This document shows, one piece after another, positions 9,708 to 18,937 of a stretch of DNA of 64,000 nucleotides (its first letter is position 1; each line of letters begins with the position of its first letter). The notes beneath the pieces were generated by a model. The model worked only from the letters and a program-made list of their open reading frames with translations, made no database searches and was not told the origin of the DNA. A program made the position numbers and the translations under genes. This stretch comes from CBHWET01 sp966112985 (GTDB taxonomy: Bacteria; Verrucomicrobiota; Verrucomicrobiia; Limisphaerales; JACDHS01): NCBI GenBank assembly GCA_966112985.1, contig CBHWET010000001.1, positions 44,262-108,261 on the forward strand, read 5' to 3'.

Positions 9708-10713
9708 ATCGACCTCCTCCGGCCTTTTGAACTGGTGCCGTCGGTTCTTCGTTGGCAATCACCAACGAATTCTTCGAACTGTTTTCTTCAATAAGGTCAT
9801 CGAAATAATCGGTATCGAAGACCTTCCGCCATGCTTTGAGTGCCTGCTTTTTAGAGTCGGTGGTTTCAAGGACTTTCAATTCGTTAATTGCCCATGCCAA
9901 CCGCTCGCGCAATTCCTTCATGCAAGCATCTTCAGTTGTCTTAGTGAGCGTCTCCGATAGAACTGGATGTTGAACAACTAACGAGCCATCGAGTCGTGAT
10001 TTGATCGCCTTGATAAGGCTGTAGAAGGCTCGGTCGTCGCGCTCGTCAAATGTCCAGTAGCGCTCATCCGTAAGCACTGTGAGAATGAAACCGCTCGGCA
10101 TGTTCCAACTCGCCCGACTGATGCAGAATTTTTTGAGGAGCCGAATCATGCGCCGCATTTGGTGTTGGCCTTCCTTTTCCTGCGAGGAATGTTTGGCTTT
10201 CAATTGCTTTTGAAACCATTCTGTCACTGCTTCCGGATTGGACTTTTTCCAATCGCCGCTCGCAATTTCGTAAAGCGTACTTTTGGAGTCCGGGTTCTCC
10301 ATCCGATATACAGGAACATCGACGTGATGGCCCTCGTTGTAATAGACACGGACGCAATTCTCTCGAACCTCCGGCTTCGTTTTGAAGGCTTCGTCGTAAA
10401 GCGCATCGCAGACCATTTTGCGAGCATCGAGCGCCGTCTTGTCGGCTCCTTGCTTTCCTTTGAGCGATTCCTTTGTGAAGACAACACCGTCATCAATGTC
10501 GTAATCGTTTTTGGGGTGCTGAACGGTTGTGCGCATGGCGTATGAGCCTTGAAGAACGAAACGGTTGGGCGCCGGCTCCTCCGCGTCCTTCAACCCTTCC
10601 TTTAGCCGCCGTTCATTTGCCTCGGCTTGGTCTGAAAGTTTTTTCCGAATATCCTCCGATAGCTTGACGCGATCGTCGTGGAATTTTCTGACTTCTTTAC
10701 TGCAATCAATCAT
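9700..10713 (-). CDS. CBASS cyclic-oligonucleotide synthase (CD-NTase, DncV-like)
   Basis: A 337-residue nucleotidyltransferase that should make a cyclic di- or oligonucleotide second messenger on phage infection. The active site is complete: GS motif at 56-57 (LQGSYAM), metal-binding Asp72 and Asp74 (NDYDIDDG) and the third Asp132 (HHVDVPVY). The C-terminus is a flexible tail that ends in GGGRFG, that is in glycine, as required for Cap2 conjugation in type II CBASS. Gene order (patatin, CD-NTase, E1/E2, JAB) matches the DncV/CapV type, so a clade A-like enzyme making a cGAMP-type signal is the best guess; the clade cannot be fixed by eye. The ATG at 10713 overlaps the capV stop (ATGA). Confidence 0.93.
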   Translation of the reverse strand: MIDCSKEVRKFHDDRVKLSEDIRKKLSDQAEANERRLKEGLKDAEEPAPNRFVLQGSYAMRTTVQHPKNDYDIDDGVVFTKESLKGKQGADKTALDARKMVCDALYDEAFKTKPEVRENCVRVYYNEGHHVDVPVYRMENPDSKSTLYEIASGDWKKSNPEAVTEWFQKQLKAKHSSQEKEGQHQMRRMIRLLKKFCISRASWNMPSGFILTVLTDERYWTFDERDDRAFYSLIKAIKSRLDGSLVVQHPVLSETLTKTTEDACMKELRERLAWAINELKVLETTDSKKQALKAWRKVFDTDYFDDLIEENSSKNSLVIANEEPTAPVQKAGGGRFG

Positions 10714-11834
10714 AACGATTTCCTTTCTGGTGTTTGTAATGGGGGCATATTCTGAAAAACTCCTGAGATGATACGTCCGTCCTCATTGCTATCCTTTTCC
10801 TGGCAGAGCCGGTACGCCTCAATAGCATCGTCAGCACCGAAGCTTGAAAAAGCGAGAAGCGCATCTTCACTGGCGAGATCCATCTGAAGAAACTTTAAGT
10901 GTGCCTCGGAACGACGGGCTTCAGGAAAACGGATGATTTTGATCTCACGACCATTTTGGGATAAACATTTCGCGAGAAAATGCGCGGCGAAGTCTGCGCT
11001 CGACGCCTGCGCGTTCATCGCAAGTGTTAATGCCTTCGCTCCAGCCTTCCATTTCAATAGCCCCCGTCGAAGATCTTTTGATTTTAATACGTTTCCTTCC
11101 GGGGCGGAACAGGTTCCTACCGAAAGAATATGAATAGGTTGATCTTTCTCCGCTACCAACATAGCCTCTATCAATCCAATTAGAACCGGATTATTTGCCG
11201 CAAGCCCGCCGTCCGCATACGTTTCGATCACTAAAGGATCTTGAGGTGAAGCAATGCCAGCCAGGGGCAAAAAGATCGGCGCTGCGCTTGTAGCGAGACA
11301 AATATCGACAAGCTTGTACTGATTATCCAAATCCTTTTTCGGCAGATGAGGCGTCTTGAAAACACGAAACTTTTCGTCAAGGAGTTTGACCGAGGTCAGG
11401 CACAATCCAATTTTTCGACGGTCATAGAGGCGAGCCACCGTTTCATTTCCGAAAAGTTCGTCCAACTTTTCTTTCAACGGAGCCGCTGAGTTAGCTGGTT
11501 TGAAGAAACTACCCAAGCTCCACCACAAAAACGGGAGCAGCCTTTGCGGTTGGGGCCGCATAAAAATCTTTGGCCCGACCTTTCGGTACATCTCGATGAT
11601 GTCATTTATTGAAAGGCCATAAGCCAAGGCGGTCGCTAGAATTCCACCGGTGCTGGTTCCGACAATGAGGTCAAAACCTTTTCCGATGTCTAATTCGACA
11701 GTTTTGTTCTGCTCGACAAATCGACCAGCCAATCGTTGCAGAAGAGTCGCCGTATAAAGGCCACGCATTCCACCACCATCGAGCGACAGCACTACAAAAG
11801 GTTTTCGGTTCTTGGTCTGACAATCTTTCTCCAT
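10710..11834 (-). CDS. capV: CBASS effector: patatin-like phospholipase CapV
   Basis: A 374-residue patatin. The oxyanion-hole glycine motif GGGMRG is at residues 20-25, the nucleophile elbow GTSTG at 59-63 (Ser61), and the catalytic Asp of the dyad in ADGGLAANNP at about 208. CapV enzymes are switched on by the CD-NTase product and degrade membrane phospholipids, which kills the infected cell. It is the first gene of the CBASS operon and lies divergent to a LysR-type regulator, with 112 bp between the two starts that contain a dyad suited to a LysR operator. All three catalytic elements are intact, so the system is probably functional. Confidence 0.94.
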   Translation of the reverse strand: MEKDCQTKNRKPFVVLSLDGGGMRGLYTATLLQRLAGRFVEQNKTVELDIGKGFDLIVGTSTGGILATALAYGLSINDIIEMYRKVGPKIFMRPQPQRLLPFLWWSLGSFFKPANSAAPLKEKLDELFGNETVARLYDRRKIGLCLTSVKLLDEKFRVFKTPHLPKKDLDNQYKLVDICLATSAAPIFLPLAGIASPQDPLVIETYADGGLAANNPVLIGLIEAMLVAEKDQPIHILSVGTCSAPEGNVLKSKDLRRGLLKWKAGAKALTLAMNAQASSADFAAHFLAKCLSQNGREIKIIRFPEARRSEAHLKFLQMDLASEDALLAFSSFGADDAIEAYRLCQEKDSNEDGRIISGVFQNMPPLQTPERKSL

Positions 11835-11859
11835 ACATTGATCATTGATATGCTCCGAA

Positions 11860-11880
11860 TCTCGGTTTCAACGAACGAGA
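11860..11880. promoter_or_regulatory. Candidate LysR-type operator between capV and the regulator
   Basis: The 112-bp divergent intergenic region holds a perfect 5-bp dyad TCTCG, 11-base spacer, CGAGA, with further T/A pairing just inside the arms. This T-N11-A-type dyad is the classic layout of a LysR-family binding site, and a LysR gene starts 67 bp to the right. From this position it could control both the CBASS operon and the regulator itself. It is seen in the sequence; binding is inferred. Confidence 0.5.
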
Positions 11881-11946
11881 TGAACCTAGAAGAAAATTCC
11901 CTCGCTCGTAAACGCATGAAATCGTAAGGTCCATGACTAAATAATC

Positions 11947-12867
11947 ATGTTCGAAAATCTATTCGACCGGCAGGGGCTATCCCTTGATCGATTACGGACG
12001 TTTTGCGAAATCGCTCAATCCCGTGGAATTACCCGTGCCGCCAAGGGGAACACAGTCCGCCAATCCCAATTCAGTCGACAACTGAAAGAGTTGGAAAACT
12101 ATTTCGGTGCGGAATTGTTCGTTAGAAAACGCAATACATTTCGACTGACACCTGCCGGCGAAAAATTGCTCCGTGTCGCAAACGAGTTCTTTGCGTCCCT
12201 CGTCACGGCAAACAACGAAATACAAAACCTTCCTCAAACAATTTCCTTTGGAGCAGGAGAAAGTATTTTCAACTGGCTGCTTTTCCCGCGTTTCTCGAAC
12301 CTGCATCAATTGTTCCCAAATTTTTGCTTTCAGTTCCGGAACCTGCAATCCAATGAAATCATTCGCGAGATACAAGAATCTGAACTCGATTTTGGGATAG
12401 TTCGGGAAGACGCCTGTCCGCGGACGCTCGAAAAAAGGAAGCTTGGCTCAATCAGTTATTGCCTGTTCATGCCCAAGCAGATTAAGGCACCCAGAGGATC
12501 GCTCCCACAAAATACGGTTCTAAAAAATCTCCCGCTCGCGACACTCGAAGGGGATGGCCAGTTTAAGACCATTCTATTTGAGTCGGCAGAGAAGCACGCC
12601 ATATCGCTCAACATCAAAGTCGTGTGCAGTTCATTCCCACTAATGACGGAAATTCTGAAGCACGGACATGTAGCCGCAATCCTGCCAAGCATCGCTGAAA
12701 GCGAACTCCCAAAAAGTCAATTCGAACGGATAGACCTTCCCATGTTGAAACAAATGCAGCGACAATACGTTTTATGCTACCGAGCAAGAACACTTGAGCG
12801 CCGAGATTGCTTGCAGCGTGCCTTGGCAGCACTCGTTAAACATCTCCAAATTGGAGGAACTTGTTGA
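11947..12867 (+). CDS. LysR-type transcriptional regulator
   Basis: A 306-residue LysR protein with a standard N-terminal winged helix-turn-helix (residues about 11-70: DRLRTFCEIAQ, GITRAAKGN, QSQFSRQLKELENYFGAELF, LTPAGEKLL), followed by a substrate-binding-like effector domain (FGAGESIFNWLLFPRF, ELDFGIVRED). It is transcribed away from capV and towards druE, the only plus-strand gene inside the island, so it separates CBASS from Druantia. The shared intergenic region contains a matching dyad. Reported CBASS regulators are WYL (CapW) or CapH/CapP types, so a LysR regulator here is unusual. Its ligand and target are not known; the family is certain, the link to CBASS is inferred from position. 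Confidence 0.9.
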   Translation: MFENLFDRQGLSLDRLRTFCEIAQSRGITRAAKGNTVRQSQFSRQLKELENYFGAELFVRKRNTFRLTPAGEKLLRVANEFFASLVTANNEIQNLPQTISFGAGESIFNWLLFPRFSNLHQLFPNFCFQFRNLQSNEIIREIQESELDFGIVREDACPRTLEKRKLGSISYCLFMPKQIKAPRGSLPQNTVLKNLPLATLEGDGQFKTILFESAEKHAISLNIKVVCSSFPLMTEILKHGHVAAILPSIAESELPKSQFERIDLPMLKQMQRQYVLCYRARTLERRDCLQRALAALVKHLQIGGTC

Positions 12868-12871
12868 GCGA

Positions 12872-12885
12872 GGCAGAGCTCTGCC
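12872..12885. other. 14-bp perfect palindrome between convergent genes
   Basis: GGCAGAGCTCTGCC lies in the 76-bp gap between the convergent stops of the LysR gene and druE. It has no loop and no T-run, so it is not a typical terminator; it may be a protein site or part of a weak bidirectional stop. Confidence 0.3.
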
Positions 12886-12943
12886 GTGACGCAATGCGAC
12901 ACCGAAAAAGTCCCGTAGCAGTGGAGTTTACGAGGACCTCAAA

Positions 12944-15900
12944 TTACGCCTCGACAATGCGATAAAGCCGACACTCCTTGTCCGTGGTCATCAGCCGGTA
13001 GATTCCTCCAGAAAGTTCGACAACTACACGCAATGTTTTGACAGCCGCTGGTCCGGTTTTACTACGTCGCACCGTAGGAGCGTTCTCGTCAACTATTGCA
13101 AATTCAATTCGACGATCATGGAAATCACGCGCTCTTACCCGGGAAAGCTCAAACACGTCAATTTCGGCAGTTGGGTTCACCGAACTCAGAAATGTCCGCG
13201 TCAAAGCCGCGATTTGCTTTCGCAGTTCCTGCTCAGCCAATTTGCTGGACTGAGCGTACTGCACTTTGATGACTTTCGGCGGACTGGCCCAAAGCTTCTC
13301 CATAACGCCAAAAAGCCCTTTCAAAGATGCCAAAGCGTCTTGGTCGGCCGTAATGTACGGATCACTGATTATTATCCGCTCGATTTTGGTTCCTTTTAAG
13401 AAACTGAAATCCTGATCGAGTTTTCTAGAGGATCCAGGAGTGTACTCCCGTCGATAAAACGCGGCAGGCGGCTGGATTTTTTGGGCAGGAATCAATTCGC
13501 TTGTCGCTTTGATGGCCTCCAAGACGCTAGTCCCCGGTGCTTTGCCGAGAAAAACATGCTCGCCCAATAGCTTGTGTAGAACTGCAGCCGGAGCACCAGC
13601 ATCGTAAAGACATACACAACCGTCTTTGCTCTCCGCGATCATTCTCAAGCGCGATGGCAAACTCTGTTGGTTTTTAATCCGGTGGAAGACGAGGCGGCCT
13701 TCCTTGCAGTAAGGCGAAAACCATTCCGTTGCAAACGCTGCTTTGGGCAAGTGAGAATCGCCAAAATCGGGAAAGACCGAGCAATAAATTGACACCGTCT
13801 TTTTATCAACGAGCCATTTGTGAATTCTTTCCCATTCTGGAAAAAAATGTTCCAATCCAGAGGTGTTGTCATCGCTCCACAGCGGACCGACAAATTCTCC
13901 AAGGCTTGGAGCAAGAATGTGAATCGCACGGGCTTTGTCGAGCGCTGCGAACGCGCCGGACTTCGAGATTCCCTCCAAACTCAAGCCAGCGTTCCAATCT
14001 TTGACGGCCAGGTTCGAGAGACGGTTAACCCATTCCAGAGCAGCAATTCTCTTGAACTGGTCCCAGTAAGTTTGGTTCGAGTAGGTGCAAACACAGTGGC
14101 TGCACCCGTTGGAACAGCTCCTCGCACAGTCAAGAATCTTGCCGGCTCGCTTAAGAAGATCTTGTGCTGTGTAGTTTTTGAAAAACATGCCTACATATCC
14201 GGCTCCCCCGGGGACAGTATCAAAAATAATGATCTCCGGTCCTTCACTCAGTCGCCAACGAAAGGTTGCTGAAAGCTGCCCTTCCTCGATCTCGATGGCC
14301 TCACTCAATGCGATGCGACATGCTTCGGTGACGGTTCTAGCAACAGCGGTGCGAAAGGCGCCATGCTCATTCGGGTTTAGATTGTCAGGCACCTGAATCC
14401 TATGGTCGATTCTCACCTGCAAGACGTCGGTTCGAAACTGGTGTGCAAGGTCTTGAGCCTTGTGTTGGAACTGTCCGTTGCACTCGGTGCCCGTGTAAGG
14501 ATCCCGGTGGGCTGACAATCGGAACGCGTTCGGGTCGCCAGTGATAACTTCGGTATATCGACAACTGCAACGTTTGAAGCCGTGTCCTCTACCCTGATTG
14601 ACGACGAGCATTGTCCCTTCCTTTGCACTCTGAATCGCCCAGCTAATACCTTGGAGTGGCGAGTCACAAAAATCTTCGTCCCGGGCAGAGGAAACCAATT
14701 GGGTTTCCATTGCTGCTGGCGGTCGAATGCGCGTTGCCCCAGGTTCTTTACCCTGGCTCTCGTGAACGGAGGTCACGAAGCTTCGTGGTTCGACAAACTC
14801 GCGGGGAACCCCGGGTATAGGCTGCTGACATTTGGGACAGGTTTGCGGAATTAAGTCAGGGGCCTCTCCAATCGCGACGTGACGACACATTCGGCAGACC
14901 TTGTAATACCTCTCTGGCATGAAATGTTTCGGATAAAAACCGATACCACGAGAAGTCCATACGCGTCCCTTCGCCACAATTTCGGCTCCTGGCGCGTACT
15001 CTACAATTCCCATTCTAGCGTCACGATCCAGTTCTAGGTCCTGTTCCCAAGGTGAACCAAAGCGCTGCTTCCGACTGGTCAGAATTTCTAAGCAGATGTT
15101 GTTAACTGGAAACGTGTACGTTGGAATAACACCAAAACGGCTTAAAAAATTTATCAACTGTTGCATCGACCATTTGTAAGCCATTTTCAAAAACCGATCG
15201 GCACGTCTGTTCTGCTGCCGGTCGGTTTCGGTCCCACCCTTCAATTCGTCGAACTTTGAAAAATAAAAGCGATGTCGATCACCGAATTCCTTCGCGATGT
15301 CAGAAAGCTCAGCAAAAAAGTCCTGTTTCAGAACCGCTGGGTCGCACTGCAGTTCCTTCAAACAATCAGCGGAGAGGTTGCTTCTGACCGACTTTTCGAG
15401 TGTTTCGGCCAGCTTCAAATGCTTATTTGCATCTGCTGATTGCAACCATTTGGTAAGGCGCGAGAGAAAGTTCAGTTGATCCTCTTCCGAAAAACGCACC
15501 CTGGACTGATCTTCTGCATCTGGATCGTCTTCAGGGCCGGTGATTCTGGACAGCCCGAATAGTTGTCCGATTTGAAGCGACGATTCGTCCGGCACAACAT
15601 GCTGTAAGAAACCTGCCAGCAGAATGGAATACTGGTGCCTTCGAAACAAACGCTGATTGTTCAAATGCACGAATGGGGTCCGAGGGTCTTTGGAAAGGAA
15701 CTGCTCGGCGGTTTCGTAAACGATTTGGTCGAATCGGCGGTTCCTGGCGTAGGTAACACTGACTGGCGCCGCTTGCGCCCGCCGTCCTGCTCGTCCCGCT
15801 CGCTGTTGGTAATTACCTATGTCGGGAGGAACATTGCGCAGCATCACTCCTTCAAGATCCCCGAGATCGATCCCCATCTCCATGGTTGTTGAACAACTCA

Positions 15901-18900
15901 ACACGTTAATGCGACCCTCTTTGAATTCCTTCTCTGTTTTTTCCCTGAGGTTTGTCGAAAGAGCCGCGGTATGCTCTCTTGCCACAGCACTGGGCATCTG
16001 CCGCAGTTGGCAGTAGAGGTACGCGTAATGGTGCTTTGTGAGGTGCTCGTTCCATACGCCTTCGTTAAGGTTAATCAACCGACCATTGCAGCCGAACTGA
16101 GGGCAAATCTCCCCGAGATCAAGGGTTGTGACAAACGAGCAGTCCTTGCACTTTCGAATTGCAGTTGGAGCAGAAAGGCAAAACTGCATGCGTTTGTAAT
16201 CCAGCACCATTCCGGGATGCTGTGTAGTCATTGGAACAAGTAGTTGAATTTCTGGATCGGTAAGCAGTTCCCAAAATCGAGTGAGGATCTGCTGCCATTG
16301 AGAAAGGCACAGTTTACGACCAATAAATTCACCCCATCGATTTCTATAAAACGATCCATTCGGTTTCAGTTTCGGGATCAGCCGAAATGGAACATCCGTT
16401 AATGGCGCAAGTGAGAACGATCTCTCGGGCTGGGCGTACGCTCCCCAAATGAATTCGTCATCTCCAGTAATCCCCGGTGGCATTCGAATCGCACGATTAT
16501 TGCGAATTCCATCCAATATCCATGTGAGAATCGACAGTGACCGCTGTTCGTGTTTTCCAAACAAACTTTTGATCCCCGATTCTGTGTCAATTTCTTCGAG
16601 CGATGGCCCGTAGCTGACTGTAATTATACCTAAGTCGTCTAACGAATTCCGTGCTCCGCCCGGGAGGCAAAACTCTGCCAACACCTTTCCTCGAATAACC
16701 GTTTCCAAGTTGTCCTTTGGACTCTCACCATCACGATCAAGAACGCCGCGCTTAATTTCGGGTAACTTCAACAATTCGCTGACCAGCATCTCCACATTCA
16801 GCTTAACGCCTTGATGCTGCTTCATTATGTTCACGATTGCCCAACGAAGCAGGATTTCCTCGTGCCTGCGTTGAAAACTCGGCGCGAAAAACGCCGCATC
16901 TTGACGATTGTCGCTGAACACGAGCAAGCTTCGACCATTGCCCGGTAATTTCCACGCGTCCTTTTTGTTTGTTGGGAGATGCGAATAAAGAACCTCACTC
17001 ACGACTTCAGACATTGCCTGGTCGCCCGGGTGAAATGGCGTGACGATCTCGTAGCGGTCCCGCCCACCACAAGACGGGCACGAGGTCATTGAGCCGTCGT
17101 TCCAGTCTTCATCAGCATCAGGCTCCCGCAGTGAGGCTCGAGTAGTTTCCAACCATTCATTAACGCGATCCTCCGGCAGCAGCCGATCTTTGATCTTCCC
17201 GTTGATCACATGTACAAAGCATTTTCCGACGGCTTCATCCTCCTCGGCTTCATCCTCGGCGCTCACCAAATTATTTTTTGGCTTCAACCAGAAGATTGAC
17301 CTTTGCCACGCGCCGTGCCCGGGCCGGCGGCCTTTTAATTGACCCTGAGCGGCGGACTCGTATGCCTCGAAGTAAAGCTCGCCGCATTTTCTGCAAGTCA
17401 ACAGCCGATACCGCTCACGATGTGCCTCCTCATCGTAAAAAAGGCGAGCGAATCGGAAATCTGAAAAACAGTCTTCGCAGTCGGAAGGGTGCTCCAAGCG
17501 AATGGTCGCTTCGTCGATCCCGGTGACAAAAAAATGATAGCGTGCTGGCAAGAGCGGGTAGCCTTGAGGTGTTTCTTTTGCAAATGCCCCCAGAGCAATG
17601 AGTCCTTTCAATGCGCCAGCGGCAGTATCCAGGGCAGCGGCTGGGAATAGCTCCGCAGCGAGTTTGCGAAACGCCAGGAACTTGTGGGTAGACAGCAATT
17701 CAGAAGCTTTCTGAAGAGTCGGCTCCTTTGACAGAAGGGAGCACAAGCCTGCGGCTAGTGACCCGGCAGAAGGGTCCACGCTGCATCGAACATCAGCGGT
17801 TGTTACCTCTTGGTTCCATAATGAGACATGGTCTGGGCCGTCGTTATCCACGTCGGAGAGCACGTTCAAAATACCATGGAGTTTGATCCAGTCGCCGGGC
17901 TCCAAAGGCGAAATTTTGTTGCGTTGGGCGAGAAGACGGTGGGCCTTTCGCCTCGCTGTAATCGGCGGTTGAAATTCCGCGCCGAACAAATCAGCAGCAA
18001 ATTTCTTAATTCCGTCGGAGCTACGAGAATCCTGGGACAGGCTCGCACTGGTTCCAATGCATATCACTTTGCTGTCCGTGCAGTGCCGGTTCTTAAGCTT
18101 TCGAAGGAGCAAAGCAACTTCAGTTGCTTGGGCACCTCGATAGGAATGAATTTCGTCTAGAACCAGAAAATTCAGATTGCTTCCAGCGAACAGGCGTGAG
18201 TTCTTTGGAAGCAAAAGCAAATGCTCCAACATTGCATAGTTGGTCACGAGAATATGGGGCGGCGTTTCTAGCATCTCTGCTCTACTTAGAAGCCAGTTAT
18301 CCGGAATCGACCTTTGAAAAAGCGTCTGGAAATACGGATCTTGCAAATATGAGGCGACAAATTCATCCCGTGTCCACTTCGCATTGGTCTGGCCGGTGTA
18401 GCGTCCTACGGTAATTCCAAATTCCTGTAGACGGACAGCCAGCATCGGAAGTAGGCGATGGTACAGTTGGTCATTTGCCAGTGCGTTAAGCGGATATACT
18501 AACAACGCTCGAATGCCGGGTTTTCCCTTTACCTTTTGCTTCAACAACGAATCGATGATTGGGTAGAGAAAGCATTCAGTTTTTCCGGATCCTGTTCCAG
18601 TGGCAACAATCACATTTTGACCGTTGCTCGCAACCGCTTCAACAGCGTGTTGTTGGTGCAAGTGCATAGGACGTCCGTATTCCTCTTGAGATAATTTGCT
18701 AAAACCTTCATGCAGGCTTCCGCTCTCAACGAGTTGTTTCAGTGATTTACCTTTTGGGAAATCCGGCAAAGCCTCCACGAAGGGGCCTTTTACCAGCTTG
18801 TCTGGCTCCGAAAGCGTTTTCCCAGCGACTTGCCGCACTTTTGAAAATCGCTCGCTAATCGGAAGTGCTGTGAGCAGATACCGGAGAACGCGCTGTTTCA

Positions 18901-18937
18901 AGTCGTCGTGAAGCTGTAGTGGATCAATTTCCTTCAT
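12944..18937 (-). CDS. druE: Druantia signature helicase DruE (DEAD/DEAH helicase with DUF1998)
   Basis: A 1997-residue SF2 helicase. Walker A is GTGSGKT at 114-120, the DEIH box at 261-264 and motif VI QRAGRAGRR follows in the second RecA domain. Zinc-type cysteine pairs appear at CRKCGELYFE and CPSCGGRD, and the C-terminal DUF1998-like region carries a CARSC...CSHCVC cluster. About 350 further residues follow (including IISDPYITADQDAL). This length and layout match DruE, the conserved gene of Druantia systems, and the partner directly upstream is a single 1177-residue protein, as in Druantia type III. The start at 18937 overlaps the druH stop by 14 bp. A DISARM DrmA or DpdJ helicase was considered, but neither has this partner. 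Confidence 0.85.
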   Translation of the reverse strand: MKEIDPLQLHDDLKQRVLRYLLTALPISERFSKVRQVAGKTLSEPDKLVKGPFVEALPDFPKGKSLKQLVESGSLHEGFSKLSQEEYGRPMHLHQQHAVEAVASNGQNVIVATGTGSGKTECFLYPIIDSLLKQKVKGKPGIRALLVYPLNALANDQLYHRLLPMLAVRLQEFGITVGRYTGQTNAKWTRDEFVASYLQDPYFQTLFQRSIPDNWLLSRAEMLETPPHILVTNYAMLEHLLLLPKNSRLFAGSNLNFLVLDEIHSYRGAQATEVALLLRKLKNRHCTDSKVICIGTSASLSQDSRSSDGIKKFAADLFGAEFQPPITARRKAHRLLAQRNKISPLEPGDWIKLHGILNVLSDVDNDGPDHVSLWNQEVTTADVRCSVDPSAGSLAAGLCSLLSKEPTLQKASELLSTHKFLAFRKLAAELFPAAALDTAAGALKGLIALGAFAKETPQGYPLLPARYHFFVTGIDEATIRLEHPSDCEDCFSDFRFARLFYDEEAHRERYRLLTCRKCGELYFEAYESAAQGQLKGRRPGHGAWQRSIFWLKPKNNLVSAEDEAEEDEAVGKCFVHVINGKIKDRLLPEDRVNEWLETTRASLREPDADEDWNDGSMTSCPSCGGRDRYEIVTPFHPGDQAMSEVVSEVLYSHLPTNKKDAWKLPGNGRSLLVFSDNRQDAAFFAPSFQRRHEEILLRWAIVNIMKQHQGVKLNVEMLVSELLKLPEIKRGVLDRDGESPKDNLETVIRGKVLAEFCLPGGARNSLDDLGIITVSYGPSLEEIDTESGIKSLFGKHEQRSLSILTWILDGIRNNRAIRMPPGITGDDEFIWGAYAQPERSFSLAPLTDVPFRLIPKLKPNGSFYRNRWGEFIGRKLCLSQWQQILTRFWELLTDPEIQLLVPMTTQHPGMVLDYKRMQFCLSAPTAIRKCKDCSFVTTLDLGEICPQFGCNGRLINLNEGVWNEHLTKHHYAYLYCQLRQMPSAVAREHTAALSTNLREKTEKEFKEGRINVLSCSTTMEMGIDLGDLEGVMLRNVPPDIGNYQQRAGRAGRRAQAAPVSVTYARNRRFDQIVYETAEQFLSKDPRTPFVHLNNQRLFRRHQYSILLAGFLQHVVPDESSLQIGQLFGLSRITGPEDDPDAEDQSRVRFSEEDQLNFLSRLTKWLQSADANKHLKLAETLEKSVRSNLSADCLKELQCDPAVLKQDFFAELSDIAKEFGDRHRFYFSKFDELKGGTETDRQQNRRADRFLKMAYKWSMQQLINFLSRFGVIPTYTFPVNNICLEILTSRKQRFGSPWEQDLELDRDARMGIVEYAPGAEIVAKGRVWTSRGIGFYPKHFMPERYYKVCRMCRHVAIGEAPDLIPQTCPKCQQPIPGVPREFVEPRSFVTSVHESQGKEPGATRIRPPAAMETQLVSSARDEDFCDSPLQGISWAIQSAKEGTMLVVNQGRGHGFKRCSCRYTEVITGDPNAFRLSAHRDPYTGTECNGQFQHKAQDLAHQFRTDVLQVRIDHRIQVPDNLNPNEHGAFRTAVARTVTEACRIALSEAIEIEEGQLSATFRWRLSEGPEIIIFDTVPGGAGYVGMFFKNYTAQDLLKRAGKILDCARSCSNGCSHCVCTYSNQTYWDQFKRIAALEWVNRLSNLAVKDWNAGLSLEGISKSGAFAALDKARAIHILAPSLGEFVGPLWSDDNTSGLEHFFPEWERIHKWLVDKKTVSIYCSVFPDFGDSHLPKAAFATEWFSPYCKEGRLVFHRIKNQQSLPSRLRMIAESKDGCVCLYDAGAPAAVLHKLLGEHVFLGKAPGTSVLEAIKATSELIPAQKIQPPAAFYRREYTPGSSRKLDQDFSFLKGTKIERIIISDPYITADQDALASLKGLFGVMEKLWASPPKVIKVQYAQSSKLAEQELRKQIAALTRTFLSSVNPTAEIDVFELSRVRARDFHDRRIEFAIVDENAPTVRRSKTGPAAVKTLRVVVELSGGIYRLMTTDKECRLYRIVEA

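Noticed and set aside
12944..18937. DISARM DrmA or DpdJ helicase
   Set aside because: No methyltransferase or DrmB/DrmC partner, nor other Dpd genes, are adjacent; partner size fits Druantia type III better.
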